From assembly GCF_001761485.1 (NCBI RefSeq), contig NC_090771.1, positions 310,001 to 374,000 on the forward strand: 64,000 nucleotides of DNA, read 5' to 3'. The notes below the pieces were generated by a model. The model was not told the DNA's origin, did not search any database, and worked only from the letters and a program-made list of their open reading frames with translations. Numbering within the stretch: the first letter of the stretch is position 1; each line of letters starts with the position of its first letter. This DNA is from Yarrowia lipolytica. Taxonomy: Eukaryota > Ascomycota > Dipodascomycetes > Dipodascales. The position numbers were made by a program, and so were the translations under genes. Below are positions 35,000 to 49,139 of this stretch, piece after piece.

Positions 35000-37900
35000 A
35001 ACAAGTGTGGTCTAAATGTGAGACACAACAGCACAATGTGAAACTGCTGACCGGACATTACCAGGCCGATTTTCTCGCCTTGCAGAAACCATCGACTCTT
35101 GTTCGGTTAGCTTTAACGAGGACATATGAACACTGCTGTTTCAAAGACTCGCTTAACTAGCACCGTAACTGCAAGAGATGTATAGTTGGAAGTCTAAGTA
35201 TAATCGGTTGTATATTCCAATCTTGATACTGCACTCACTCAACAAAAGAGGGCGTGAAACGAGGGGTTTCTTTTTTCCCACCCTCGTGTCGTCTTTGCAC
35301 CATCACCTTATCACCATCCGCTAAGCGCTCAAGCGCGGGGGAGCTCAACTTGCATGTCATGCCATTATGTTGAGTAAGCGCGCTGCTCTTGTCAGACACA
35401 CAAGCATATTATGTTGCTGTGTCTGAAAAGTCAACCTTACAAGCTCTATATTTCCACCTGAAATTATTGTCTGAGACCAAAAGTACCTGCATAAACACAT
35501 TGTTGGTTTCTAGCTACGATCCAAGTCATGATGGGCTTTCTATAAAATATTCCCAACCCGAAATCGAACCGACTACACGTTCCCCCTGACACCCCCACCT
35601 TACCCCCACTAATTAGACTCTGGCTCTCCTAGTCCTGCCCTAAGCGAGTCTTGTTGTCTGCACTCTGCAATCAGACGTCCTGTCAAGCTGTAGTGAATGA
35701 AAACCGAATGAAGAAAAGGCATAACCTCTTCACTCCTTGATAAAAAACTGACACAGAAGGGAAGAAGATCCGTCCTCTGTTTGTGTCCGTAGTGCTTTAG
35801 ATGAGCAATACCCCTCGCAGATTAAGCGAGCTTTTGGGTTTCATTGAACGTGTCTCTGAATCTTGTGATCTAGAGGGCAGATGAAGCAGGACCTTTACGT
35901 AAACAGTCTCGTCAGTGGCATATATCCCTAAGGGTTCTGTGTGAGAGTTGGTCGTAGTCGCAGTTGTCTGTCCACCCGGTCTTTTCTTGTCGTTCTAATC
36001 CAAGCCTCCTACGAATACTCGTACATACTGACGTCTTCACGTCAACCTATTTGGGGATAGCCTCCCTCCTCTTACATAATCCAAGAAGTCCACAAGTGTC
36101 TCATCTACAAGTCTGACGGCATCCACGTCTTCTTCTCTCCCTGGAAATTACTCAACATTTGTCAGAGTTGAACCCAGACCCATGCTACACCTTCCCGAAC
36201 CACAAGCATATGACCGGCTTGAATTTTGTATTTGGCTCACAAAAAGTAATCATCCGAGAGACATGGTATCGGAAAAACAAAACATGCATGAGTGATGGAT
36301 GGTGGCTCCTGTTTGGGGTATTGGTCCGGGTTGCCTACAGCTATGTCTTGGAGCAAAAAGAGAAGCTGGGTGTTGCTGCTGTCTCAGATGAATGAGAGAT
36401 CGTTTAATTTGAAATAAAACGGTTGCAGATTGAGCGTGAGCGGAGCTGTGGGAAAATGAAAAAGAGGTCCAGTATCGCCAAACAACAAAAAACACACCAA
36501 TGTCCCTTTTGCTCTCACCTACTGCTTGCATCTCTTACCCGTCATAATGCGTGGGGTCGTCCCTGTTGAGTTCAAGCAGATCATAACTCATCCAGCTATG
36601 ATTGCGAAAAAAAGTGGTACGATTTTTGTGACACAGAGCGTAGAAATACTCCCCACGGCCATTCCAGCAGCTTGATGGCTGTTTCTTTGGCAGGTCAGGC
36701 TTTATTCTTACTCTTTCGAGCTCCGACCAATGCAAGCTCATGTCCGCGGAGAAACACATGGAGGTTAAATGCAGATTTATAGAGAGAGTCCAAAGGTGGA
36801 GAATACGAGCGGCTACGTGCAATTGACTTGGAACGGTCAGGTCATGTGACTTACTGCTTTGGACCAGATACAGGCACAAACACGACAGAAGAAGCAGGAA
36901 CAAGTAACGTAACAAGCAACAACTTTCCATATATAGTCTGAGACAGACCGAGTTTCAGTCGAACATATTGGATCAATTGTAACAACCTGAATAAGCACTA
37001 AAATAAAGCCCAACTAAGGTCTCGTGCTCTTGATGATACTAGTGCGAGTATGTACCGTACCAATGCTGTACTACAAGTAGTATTTGGTGAATGGTCGCTT
37101 TGAAGAATGTGGCAGCTCCGGTTGTCATGTGACATGTACTTTTGAACCGTTTCAACTCTTGATTTACTTCAGCAAAATGACAATCATCTGTTCTATCTAC
37201 AGTTTCAGTTGGGACAAGGATATTGTCTATTTTACTTAAAGTATCAACAAATCCCAGTTGCTTTAGTTAACTGTTCCAAGTAATATACACAATTCACCAA
37301 CCTCTCAAAACATACATAATACTTCCTCTTCCACGACGAGTGCTACTTGTACCGGTACAGATCCATCCAGGATGCTCAGCAGCAATATCCCAACGCGCTG
37401 CACTTGTCCCCTTCCCACCGCAACCTCCCAAATATGACTTTCAGTATTCCATGATCCTTCCACTTCGTGATAACCCACTCAAAGTCCTCCAAAAACCACT
37501 TTATCGGAGGAGTTTCTGTAATACGTGTACAATCGGATCGCCTGAACCCGATCGTGCAAAAATATCCACCAGTTATCATACAATAATCGCTCAAAAAGGC
37601 TGTTGACTCGGAGAAAAACTCTCTCAAAACCCTGGCTGTCGCTAAAAACCACCGTTTCGGTCCTAAAACAACCGATCCAAGCCTGTCCCAAGCCCCTGTA
37701 TACCTTGGAAACGCTGCTCCAAGTGTACTCAGACGCTGGCGAAACCCTTTGCTAATTTCCGAACCTTCCACGGAGAGAACAGAGAACTGCTTTAGGTTGA
37801 GCCCAGAAATGTAAAGATCGTTATAGGTCAACGGAAAAAGCAACTGGGGAGGCTCAAACAAACGGCGAACACGTGATATAGTTGCCGTCACGTGATTCAC

Positions 37901-38450
37901 CACCTCGAAACACGCACTTTTATGGCAATAATATGCGCACTTAAAGCCGTTCTATAGGTACGGTACCTGAGGTGGAGGAAAGAGGCTATTGTCGGGCTGG
38001 GGGCGAAAATGAAACATACCCGGAAGTTTCACAAATACAGCTCGAAACCAGCCTTAAATCGTTTGGGCTTAATCTTCCTGTTCAGCAGGTTCTAGCGGTA
38101 CGTTCATCTTCGCCACATGTTTGCCGTGGGATGTTTAGCAGTCTAAGCCAGAACTCCCTCCAAAACACAATTAACCTCATATACATGCGCTAAGAGCCTT
38201 GCAATTATTGTGTTATGACTTATTGTACCTATAATAACACTGTATAGCAATAAAACATGGGCATGGACTAGCAGAATCGTTTACTTTTTACCGTCTGAGA
38301 CACTACGAAAGGCTTGCACAACGCGGGGAAGATATGTTGTTGGGTTGGTTCATCTTAGGTTCAGTGGTTATGTAAGTAGAAGGTGTGGAGATAAGGGGAG
38401 GGGGTCAAAGAGTACTGGGCGTATTCGAAAAAAGCACTGTGAGAGGAGTC
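35000..38450. other. Gene desert with scattered short coding-like patches
   Basis: Plus-strand patches at 35392-35589, 35801-35884 (MSNTPRRLSELLGFIERVS) and 36159-36395 (ending LEQKEKLGVAAVSDE after a hydrophobic helix) look like ends of old genes, but none has a complete frame. A minus-strand frame at 36930-36535 (131 codons) begins with a signal-peptide-like hydrophobic stretch and contains several Cys residues. It could be a small secreted protein, at low confidence, because codon use is unbiased and neighbouring sequence is noncoding. Confidence 0.35.
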
Positions 38451-38457
38451 TGGATGT

Positions 38458-39446
38458 TTAAATAATATGGAATGTGGTTGCAGGAGATCTTTGGGTTCCA
38501 TGGGGGACTTTAGGGAGCGGGGGGGAAGGTGAAACCAGTACTACTTCTTCAAGTAGACGTGCTGGAAGGATGTGAACATCGCCAATTAATTCACCAATTC
38601 GATAGGAACCGAATGATGTCAATCTTGTAACTGAATACCTCAAAGATATTTTAAAGCGACTGATAATGCCGTACAGTTCTGACATCTAGCTCATAAAACG
38701 AGATGCTACTTGCAGTCATGTGCAAGTACACTACTGTACATACCCGTACAGTACGAGAAGCCACTGGAACGCTCTCTGGAGAGTCATTAGTCATTTTGAC
38801 TGTTCAAATACACTCTATCCACCCAAAAAGCACTTTCAAACCGAGCGTTTCTACCGCCGTATGTTCGACAGTGACTCAATAGTACTGAACTAAAACCCCA
38901 TCCAGAACAAGATACAGTAAACAAGATACAGATTTGCCCAGAAATCTAGAGTCTATTGAGCCAGCTTAGTTTTCCCATCAAGTGGTGATTTATGGATTCC
39001 CAATATTTCTCTATATCTATGTCAAACCCTAGATACTCCACCCGAACCAGGACGGTATCCTGGATAAAGTCAAGACTAAGGAGTTGCAACACTTTGTAAC
39101 TGCAATAAGTCAACAAAGAACCGCTAAGAATCCATCTTCTCCAACTCAACGGCGACCCCCGCCCCCTACATGTATACTTGCTCCGTTAGGGCAACTTACT
39201 CTCCATTCCATGCAACCCCCACAGCACCCTGAAAGCCTTTGGGTGCCGCCACAATTCTGCCAACTCAATTCGCACGCTCGTATCGACTATCGTATTGGAA
39301 TGTAGATCCGGCACTAGTGGATAATGTCGGAGGAATTGTGGGAGGATTTCAGTCTGGGCCTGCACGGGTCCTGTATACATCTGCCGGCTATTTGATAGGC
39401 TGAAACTGGTTGACATGAAGCGCCTTGCTCGTCGGTGTTTCCCCAA
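38458..39446 (-). pseudogene. Eroded minus-strand gene fragments
   Basis: Three successive minus-strand patches have protein-like text in different frames: about 39446-39186 (PVQAQTEILPQFLRHYPLV), 39149-38946 (RVEYLGFDIDIEKYWESIN) and 38685-38458 (ISRFKISLRYSVTRLTSFG). They are collinear and may come from one former gene, but no intact frame or intron structure links them. The family is unknown. Confidence 0.35.
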
Positions 39447-42400
39447 ACCAATTTAGCTCGAATCGGGCCATTGTTGGTCTATCAATCGTCCTTTTTCACC
39501 TTGCACTTTTCTCACTCAAACCCTTCATGCTCCAAGCTCTGAGACAGGCGCAGTAGGTGGGTGGGTGTAGGTTTGGTGGGTAGAAAGCCCTCCCGAGCTG
39601 CGGACAAGAAGCGGACGTATTGATTGTGCTTCTCACATGAAGGACGCGAATACTACAGAGCGCTAACGTCCAGAAACGCTTGTTGGGACAGCCTCAGACA
39701 GCTATGTCCCTCCCGTTCACAACCTCAAGGTTTAGTTAAAGGCTAGTTGGGTGGAGAAAAATAGGGGTACAGTAGGTGTAAACGGCGCAGCGGATAGATT
39801 AGGAGACTGATGCTCATTACCAAGCACTGACTACAGCCACTCCGGGCTATTCCTGCTTTCCCACAATCTTTAAAATCTCTTGAGCAACCGATAGTGGCTC
39901 GTTTGTGGGGGTTTCTATTTACTTAGAGTCACGCAGCACGACGGATATACCGCACGACAGTCACCCCTGACAATGCATTATGGTCAGTGTCTCATTTAAC
40001 CTATTTGGGCAGTGTGTCTTAAAAGACTACTCTTTGCGGTTGTTTCCCAGATACCTTCAGGCACCACATTTCGGGGTGTCGGCGAACCGGGCAAAAATTG
40101 GTATGAAAATGATCTTTGACTCGAGGTGATTTGCACTAAACTATCCATTTTCTAGTAGCGTGTACAGACAACAAGTTGGCCAAATTTTCTCCAAATAAAC
40201 TATACCATATTTCCAATAAGCTCATCCCCCGACAGCATCTTAAAACAAGTGATTCAGATCTGAGACACCAAATTATAGAAGGTGAAATATTGTCTTAATT
40301 GTCACGGATAGACAAGACACCGGAAGGTAAACGACCAGTCACGTGGTAAATAGCAAGCCGGTAGTCGCCACGTGAAAAATCACGTGCTCCATTACCACCA
40401 TCAGAGTTGAGGAGTCGGCCCGAACGCTCATTGAAGCTATATTGACACAGAGTTTTTTTTGCCTAGCCGATCCCGTGACGTCTCAGAGGCCTCGGGTCAC
40501 GTGATTGGCGTCGGCAAGGGTTGCACAAACAGCTATAAGCCTTGAATTCTATGGGCTTCAGACTTTTGCGTCTTTGCCTACAAAGTTAGGCGTGGAGTAG
40601 AGTTCTGACGAGTTGGAGAAAGGCGATATTGAACGTGTAATGGCACAAGATGAAGAGCACACATTTCACATCGGAAAGATGCGAAAGAATGCTGATTTGA
40701 ACACGATCAAATTGATCCACTTTTCCCCCCAATCGGATATCTTTCCATGGAGTTGGATAGATCCCCCACTGCGAGCAAAATAGTTTTAAAGTGCTGTCTC
40801 CACAAGATGAGATTTAAATAGGTCCCGACTTTATGTTGTCATCTCTCGACGTCTGCCCGGGCAAGCTTGGTACCAAATTGGAGCTGCGGATGTCAGGAGC
40901 CGTTGTGTCGAGGCCGTTTCGCTCTCACGTCACTTTCCGCTCGTCTGTGTGCAATCGAAACTTCTCCCGTTTAACATAAGAAAATCTCTGTTCCAGGGCT
41001 TGTTGGCACCTCTCTCGATCTATACGCCGTCCCACATCGAGGCTGCTGTATCATGAACAGAACGGGTATGTGACGTGGCAGAACCATAGTTACGGTTTAC
41101 TGAAGCTCAACTGTTTTGGTTAAGTATTAGAGTTGACAGTACAGTTTGCTGCACTTGGGGTTTTGTGGAGTGGTTAAAACGGGCTAACTGCGCAGACGTC
41201 CCACATTGGACACTCTATCGAGCAGAATAATCACGTGACCAGGTCGAATGGAGCCCCAGTCCACTCACCCATGTCCATTTCATGCATATCTCATCCTTCT
41301 CGGGCAGATTGACACACACAATAACATTCAGATCTACTTACAGTATCGATGGTGAGACATTTTTAGAATGAGATCTGCACAATCTCGGTTGCAATAACCG
41401 AAGGATTTCTGGAGATGTGTTATTAGGCAAATTGGGCGAGCAAGGGAGCCCAAACGTGAAACGAGATTGGACCCCGAAAGGAGTTGAGTCACACTACCGA
41501 GTCTGTGGTCATGTGACCCGCACAGAGGTCGCTTCAGGGTGACGCTTTAGGGTGACTCTGTTCCTATTGCTGTGAAAACGGCTGACCCCTGTCCGTCCCA
41601 GAGCTCAGTTGAGCTGCAGTTGTTGAAGCCACAGCCTGTGGAAACTCTAGTAGGGGCTTACATAATGCAAATTGAGTCTACAAGGGAGATTTGGTGGTTG
41701 CAGTCACATGATTTGGTCTTCTTCGCCTTCCCAATCTGCCTAATTTGCTCCCGCTTGCCTTCCAGCGGTGTCTCTAAGACACAAAGCAAGTTTGCAAAAG
41801 AAATGTTTACTCTTCTCGAAAAAGAAAAGACGCGCGCGGAAGAGGACCGGGGTACTTGTAGCGTTGTGTATGTTGGTTTGGGTTGGGCTGTGAGACACTA
41901 CTTTAGCCAGAAACGAGAACAAGAGGACAGACGAACGAGTCTGGAGGTAAGTTCTAAGATGTGGAGAGACATCCAGGTAACAAGGGTGGTTAAGACAGAA
42001 GCAAGACATTCCTTTCAAGCTTCAAGTGAGCCCTATCTCCAACTGTTCTCCCCGTCTCAACAATGTAACTACTACCCTTGTATCTGTCTCATTGCAAGCA
42101 CTGGATTCGTACTGCATCCGATCATCGTCATTAAAAAAGCTGTTTTTGTTATATGCAAGTCATCTATCTGCAAATGAGAATCGGCGACAGGACGGCTCCG
42201 TGATGTGCATTGACTTTCCTAGACAGACATTCACCCGCTAGCTACAAGTTACACATTTCTTACTGTGGACGAAACTACGGAATGATGTGTATAAGTGGTG
42301 ACTATGACAGCCCATAGAAGCAAGAATGTAGTTCACGTGATCTCCACGTGACTGACTTCAGACTGCCAACCCCTCATCTAGTCACATGACAGTCTCGGAC

Positions 42401-43797
42401 CCACTATCACATGTGGAAGATCGCCATAACGGCTCATGCATTGTCGATCGATTGCGAGATCAATACGAGATTGCAAATTAGTAATTCACAAAGATGGGGA
42501 GGGCTCAGGTCACGTGATTGACTCTGTTGCTCGTCGCGTGCCGTATTTCTCCAGAACCGGACCCTGAACCCAACAACACACGGCGGCAAAATCGCAGGCC
42601 GATGTTATAGTTACGCAGATCTCGAATTCGGCCAAGTGCATTAGAGACGCTCTGGTTGGTTCCCTTTCAAGTTTTGTCTTTGGAAACTATGTTTTGGGGG
42701 ACTGGATACTACATGATTATTAGCTCGACAATTTGGCAAGTATCACGGTGACACTACTTGATGTTTTAGTGAGATTCATTGGAAAATATTCGGGAATAGT
42801 AATTCAAACTACTTGTAGGAGTACAATACGAATACAAGTACTACGATACAAAGAACCAACTACCACGGTTGCTCTCAAACCCTCGGGACCGTGAGACTGT
42901 CACGTGACTACCCGTCTATCTTCCCGTGCTCCCGTGTTTCCGTTCGTATTCAGGCATGTTCTTGTTCCGCTGCCTTTTTCTCTCGGCTAAGCGAGAGTTT
43001 GCGGGTTTTAAGATTAATGTTAGGGTTTGCCAAGCCTCTCCCTTGGCGCTTGGCGGGCAAAGGGCTTCGTGCAGGACGGCAAGCAGTAAAGAAAAAGAAA
43101 AAAGGCACCGCTCTTTTGTTCTTTTGGCGTTTGGCTCATTCGAAATGCCCTGTTGCACAGAGAACCTAAAGAGTAATTACATTCAAACTAGACAGAAATC
43201 TCGCTGAACTGTCTTTTCTCCAAGCTCGTAATGTCAAAACTCCGTTTGCTGTCACGTGATCCAGGTGATGGACTGGTTCCGGCCTTATTCAAGCCTTCAT
43301 CGCCGCTTATGTAAGACCGGGCGATTGCTAACAAGATGAAAAGACTGTCCAAAGAGTAGACCCCTGCAACCACGTATTACCATGCATGTTGTTTTCAAAA
43401 GGTCCGACATGCATAACGTATACGGAGATAGTCACGTGAACACAGGCGTTGTCCTCTGAAGCGCATGGCAGTTGTTCGTGTTAGAGAGTTGGGATGGTAC
43501 TGTAGATAAGCACTTCAGGTTCTTGGTCTAGTTGTACATGTTGGTGGTATATTATTTACTGGACTTGTTCATTCATCCACACAATTGTCGTCACATCCAA
43601 TGCTTGTCCTACTTGGGCGACTTCCAGACGTAATGGTGAGCATTTTGATATGCAGGGCATGGTAGGTGGTGGAAGCGGAAGTAGGGACCCTTGGAACACA
43701 TCATATCTGCGGCGGAGTTGTTCAAGCGGATAAAGATGCCTTGTTGTCAGTGGTCTGATGGTGCATGGGGGTGAACAAGTGGTCTATGCAATGACGC
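39447..43797. other. Gene desert core without coding-like sequence
   Basis: More than 4 kb with no open frame of Yarrowia-like composition. The one long frame at 41572-42177 starts on GTG and reads like chance. The notable content is a dense set of CACGTG cores between 40340 and 43438. Confidence 0.5.
40338..43440. promoter_or_regulatory. Cluster of RTCACRTG (CDEI/E-box) sites
   Basis: CACGTG cores lie at 40340, 40369, 40381, 40498, 41232, 42334, 42345, 42511, 42901, 43253 and 43433. All but the one at 40369 match RTCACRTG on at least one strand. RTCACATG variants add sites near 41508, 41704, 42381 and 42407. About 0.8 CACGTG would be expected by chance in 3.1 kb at even base composition. 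RTCACRTG is the yeast CDEI/Cbf1 consensus and also fits other bHLH factors. With no gene nearby, the role is unknown. Confidence 0.6.
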
Positions 43798-46700
43798 ATG
43801 GAGCCGGGAAAACGTGAATCCATTGGTGAGGATTGTTGTGTTGATCTTGAACTATTTTATGAACTGTTAGTTCCTCTGAAATGTCTTCCCATACCGTCGA
43901 GACTGGAAGAAACCGCTCAATTAGAGCAGCTCAAAGACATCATAGTCCGCTACAAGTACGGTACAGTACATACATACTCGAACTTGTATCACATCTACTG
44001 TAGCGTATTCAACGTTGCAATCTATCGATACCCCACGTCGATGACGCCGCCATGGGGAGACGCATCCCAAAGACATTACTGGCTGTCGATAAGGGCCGCA
44101 GAGTCAGAAGAGCACGTTCCGGTTTTAGAAGCACCGCTTTGGTTGCCGCGACGGTGCATCTCAAGGGACTGAGCTTCTGCGTCCTTAGTGGTTTCATCCC
44201 AGATCTAAACCCGTTGATAGATTGACTGAAGCTCAGGGGGTTCACTGGAGATACATTCCTGGTTTGGTTTGGAGTGACGGAGGTGCCGATTGGGCGAATG
44301 GTGGATAAGTAGTCGGGCTATGGTGCTTTTAAAAAAGTTCAACATGATACTCAGTCTAACATGACGAGGAGAGTCGCTTATCTATGTTTACTTCAAGACC
44401 CTATGCGCACCTGCGTTCCGTACCATTGACCTCCCCATGTACTGTCTCTTGACTCAACAGCCAGGATAGCACGAGTTCAAAAGGCGATACGTCACCATGC
44501 ACCCTGTGCCAAGCCCACAGCAGCTAGCCCTTGAGCAAGCCTATGGATGCTATAGGCCACCCGCGTTCAAGACAGGTTACGACAGAGTCAAATGCTAATG
44601 AGGGACGGTTCTCGGTATATTTTAGCACGTCCCGTTGACGAGGTGAAGCCCGTGTCCAGGGTCATGGCAAGGCTGTTTCAGAATCCACTAAAATTGGCAA
44701 CCAAACTATTACTGGAATGAAACGTACTTGTACAAGGGATACTCTTCCAAAATAGCATTCGTAATGGTGTTCGATGACACCCGAAGAAAAGAAAGAAAAA
44801 GAGACAAAAATAGCAATGGTGGATGATCCATGACATTTTCGAGTCATAGTCACGGCCTCTGATGAAGTCGAACCTTCAATCAACATACTTATACAATACA
44901 AAATCAGTACTTGTACAGACTCCTATCTCAGGTTCTGGAACTCTATTAGATACCAGTTGAAATCAGTTTGACCAAACATCATAGATATATCAAGTCCAGA
45001 CTCACAATGGACTTCCACGCATTGTGTTATTCATCAGCACTTCTTGTTGAAGCCCAAATGTCGCTCTTCTCAACTCCAAGACCTCAAAAGAGGATGTTTA
45101 CCTGCACACTGCAGTTGTGCAGTAGCTGGACACTAGCCTACCACTAGTTCATGTAAGGATTCGCCAGTAGTGGCAGCTAACGCACTTTTCTGCTGGACTA
45201 CTGCATCGCGATATGAAATATGGCCTGATTTTTCCTGTGGTCTGTGAGCTATTTGCGAGAGTGTTTGTGTGTTGTTTCCTTCGGTCTGGGTGCTCTTGGT
45301 TCCTGAGCTTCTAGAAGCATGTCAAACAATAAGACTACTTAAAAAAACACCTAATGGGTGTCTCAAACTTCCCCGGATGTCATAATATCGATCCCTCTGT
45401 TGCTATATCCCATTCCCCCACTCCCTCTTATCCACACTAAGCAAATAATCAGCTGATAATTGTCTGGACTGGCGTTAGACCAAGCCGGGAAGACTAGACA
45501 CTTGATTAATTGTAGCGAAACGGTGTTTGTATTTAAACCACTTAGATCCACGCTGGAGTGCATCACTAGTGGGTGCGTTGCGTTAGCGGCAGGCTGCTAT
45601 ACGGGGTAGATGAGATGGTGACTTGTAGAGGAGGGTAGACAAGAGATGAAGAGCAGAGGAGGGGGTGATATATAAAGCCTAGAAAAAGGTGGGTCATATC
45701 GTAAAGATGTCGTAACTGTGCTACATATAACACAATAGACCCTGGTAGAAGCATTCCCATATGCCTCTCCTATTCACTCATTAGATCGCAAACAGACACA
45801 TCAAACACAATAGCTGAACCAAGAGGGAATCTGAAGAGGTTCATTGCTAATTTAGTTCTCTATACCTCCATCTCACCGCGTTTAGTCCACATATCAAGTT
45901 CCACAATACTCACTTGTGGTAGCTCCACAGATTTGCGGAATAAGAACAAAGGTGGACGACATGGAGGGTATTGACAGTAGGTACCTTCAATTTTCACAAC
46001 AAGTGCCTTTTGACGAACTTTTCAGCGTCCTAATAGCCTTACCTCGCCCTATTGGACTCCAATGTCTGTACTGTCCCCCCACATCTGCACTCTAGCGTCT
46101 TTCTCTGTCACAGGAGCTCTGGTATTAAAGACAAGAGACACATTTCTTTTCTCACAGGGAGATGCGCTCTAGTATCAACTTTCAGCGTCTAGATGTGACC
46201 ACAGCATCCACTAAGGTATTCTCTAAACAGTAGTATGGGAGCTTAACGCTTGCTGGACGGTTGTTAGTGATGGGGGAAGGAGGCGTACTAGAAACAGTTG
46301 CGGAGACAGACGGATTATGAGGTCTAGTCCTCAGAGAGCCTTGTTTTGTTGTCACTATGGCTGCTCTTGTATGTGGGTATCTTTGCAACCAACACCTTTC
46401 TAGATGCACCCGTTCTCCAGATCCAAAAAAGAAATACCGTTTTGATCTAGTTCGTCATGGGCAGTATCATTAGATCAGAGTCTCCAGAATGTACTAATGA
46501 AGCAATGAGGCCGTGGACACGAACGATGCATTATAGGCGGTTAAGCAGCCGCTACTGTACCTCAGCCTCTTTTGAAAGCATGACCAATTTTTGCAACAGC
46601 AGCCGGAGCGATCGAGTCAATCAGATGAGTAACAGTACGATGACGGTACAGTACGAGTACTGCACTCGTACATGTCACATGCCTGTCGACTGTGTGCGAA

Positions 46701-49139
46701 CTGCCTGCCAACTGCCTGCCAACTGCCTGCCTCATTGCGCCGGTCCTGTTGGAGATAGGTTGCTTTTTCATCTCCTGAGCTTGAAGAACTCAACCCTGGC
46801 AATAGCCATGAGAAGCCACGAGTAGCGGAACCGCAATCACACACAACCACTAGGGTGCACGGGCTGAAGATAGACGTCACATGACCTGGGCCTTCCATCT
46901 GTTCCTACTCACCAGCTTTACCCACACTAGTCACCTCACACACACCAGTTGGTACCCACCAGTCACTTCTCCACTAAGCCGCCAACTAAACATTGCTTTT
47001 TCTCTCCCGTTGGCTTTTTGCTTTTCGCAACATAAACCCAATGGCAGCCTTTGTTTTTTTGTTAGCAAGAGATCCACAATAAATGTTAGATTAGGGTTGA
47101 AGGGGCCAGAACGGAGGGATTTGTGGTCTTGTCGACGATCGAAATAAAATTTCAAAGGTGTCGCTGGATTCTCCCGAGTCTCGTGAACAAAACCCATGTT
47201 TCAGAATCATTGCAGCCCCCGCCGATTTCTTGAAAACCTGTTCTTTAGCCTAGCTCAAGGTTCAACGGATATGTATAGACCTTTCAAAAAAAATGGGCTG
47301 ACTTTCTTGAGCCTGTTGGCGTTTGACATACGCGGTGGGTTGAATGCTTTTTGCTCCGCGGCCATTTGGCGTATTTTGAGTGCAAGCGTCCGTTTGAAGA
47401 GCCCCTGTTGTAGAAGACGTGCGAGAGAAGCGCGAGGAGAGCGTCGGAGAAGGGCGAAAGAAGGGCGAGAGACGTTGGCAGTCCTGTCGCCGGGGTCATG
47501 TGACTGGCTAGATGAGTTTCCTACGACGCATTTGTTACATACGTATTGGTACAGCTGAAACAGATGTGGGATGGCTGAGACACTTGAGAGGAGGAAAACC
47601 CAACCTACCAGCGTTGCGGCAGTGTTTGAAGCTCATGTAGGGGAGCTGAGGCGACGTAGAGTTCGGCAGAGGACAGCCCCGGTCTCAGAGAGCAGCCCAA
47701 TATGTTTTGTTTTTCTGGGGCTTGTTTGCTTGCGGTAATAGAAGCGCATATTGTTTGTTCTACGCATATCAACGTCTAGAGAACATTGTCGGGGCGATTA
47801 ATAGCGATACAATGACGGACACAATGGCATACAAAGATGGCAGTGTGTCAGATGATAAATCGGTACGTGCAGAAATATCTATGATCTGCGTATACCCACT
47901 AGCTAACTATACAGGGAGTCTCACCAGGGGTAGCGTATAGCTGATAGTTATGATAGCTGAGCGGATTAGCGGTGTCGTCCTATAGACAGGCACAAGTATC
48001 CGCTATAAGTCATTATTTGTTTTACCGTACTATTGCCAAAAAGAAACGAGCGAACGAGCGGAAGACACCTTACACTAGGCTCAAGCAGTTACTTGGCTGT
48101 TAAGTAAGCATGGCTTGATTATGTAACATAGGAGAAAGCAGCAATTGGGCCCCTGTAAAGCCGAGAGACAAAGCGGGATGGAGTTGTAATAGAATAGACA
48201 TCAATCAAGCCGCCTAGGATAATAGATTCTTGTAATACCTGCAATTTACGGTTCTAATTGCTCCCTTCTCCTGCTCTACAGTATGTACTAGTAGATGCGC
48301 GCGTGTATCGAGAGCGTGCGAGCCTACTTGTAGACCTTGGTTGATAGCAGATACTTCGGTGATAAGGGAAGAGTATATGTATGTACAAGCGCTAGTGCGG
48401 TGTCTGTACTGTAGATATACACTGTCTAAGGAGATTGTGACGGGGAATCCACAGGTAAACTTGCTAGATGGGCACGAAGCACAACAGAGTTGTTAGGAGG
48501 AATACACAGCGAGTTACAAGTACAGTACAGTAACAGAGGCTCCGGTAGTTTGCATTGTTTTTGACAAGAGAGGAAACTATAACATTTCCAACAATGTGGT
48601 TGTGTAGTTCCCAGACTTTGTTGAGTTTGTTGAATAAATTAATTAAGTAATTATGACTTTGTTTGTTAAAGTTTTGCTTCAGAATATGTATTTTTGCTTA
48701 TAAAATTAGTTGGGAGGTCAAGATGCAACAAAGGCCTTCGATCAACTTCCAATACATGACAATAATGTGAATAGATATATCAAAAAAACCAGGTTAGCAG
48801 GGTATGGCTAATTCATTAACGCCGCAGCCTTTCCTCCGAGCTCCGGGAACTATCTAACTGACATTCCATAATCCTCATTGACCCAAATTAATGGACGAGA
48901 CTGGTCTCATCTTTTTTTTTATCTTAATAAATAATACACTGTTTAGCCATAACTACTTTTAATGTTTGATGAAGAGCGTTGGAGTAGGAATGTCGTTCGT
49001 AGACGGTGTCCGTTGTTATACTGTGCGATTGTAGACGTCGAGATGGTTTTCTTTTTATCGCGAGTACCCTTGAGTAGTTGTTGGGAAGGTGTTATGGGCG
49101 AGTTTGGAAATGTTCGTCTTGTCCAAATGTATATATGTA
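43798..49139. other. Gene desert, right part
   Basis: No intact gene is supported. An ATG-initiated 124-codon frame at 43798-44172 (plus) begins in a coding-like way (CCVDLELFYELLVPLKCLP) but degrades into GTAC-rich sequence. On the minus strand an ATG at 45962 opens a 48-base coding-like stretch (MSSTFVLIPQICGATT) that runs into a GTGAGTATT donor-like site at 45915. A plausible second part lies near 45860-45785, but no canonical branch site is present. From 47.9 to 49.1 kb I see only AT-rich spacer. Confidence 0.4.
46699..46731 (+). repeat. 11-bp tandem repeat
   Basis: Three copies of AACTGCCTGCC in direct tandem. Confidence 0.9.

Noticed and set aside
37376-37903. 175-codon minus-strand open frame
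   Set aside because: Codon use is unlike the intact genes, no domain or topology is visible, and alternative frames are equally open.
41572-42177. 201-codon plus-strand frame
   Set aside because: It starts on GTG and has no Yarrowia-like codon bias or sensible hydrophobic pattern.
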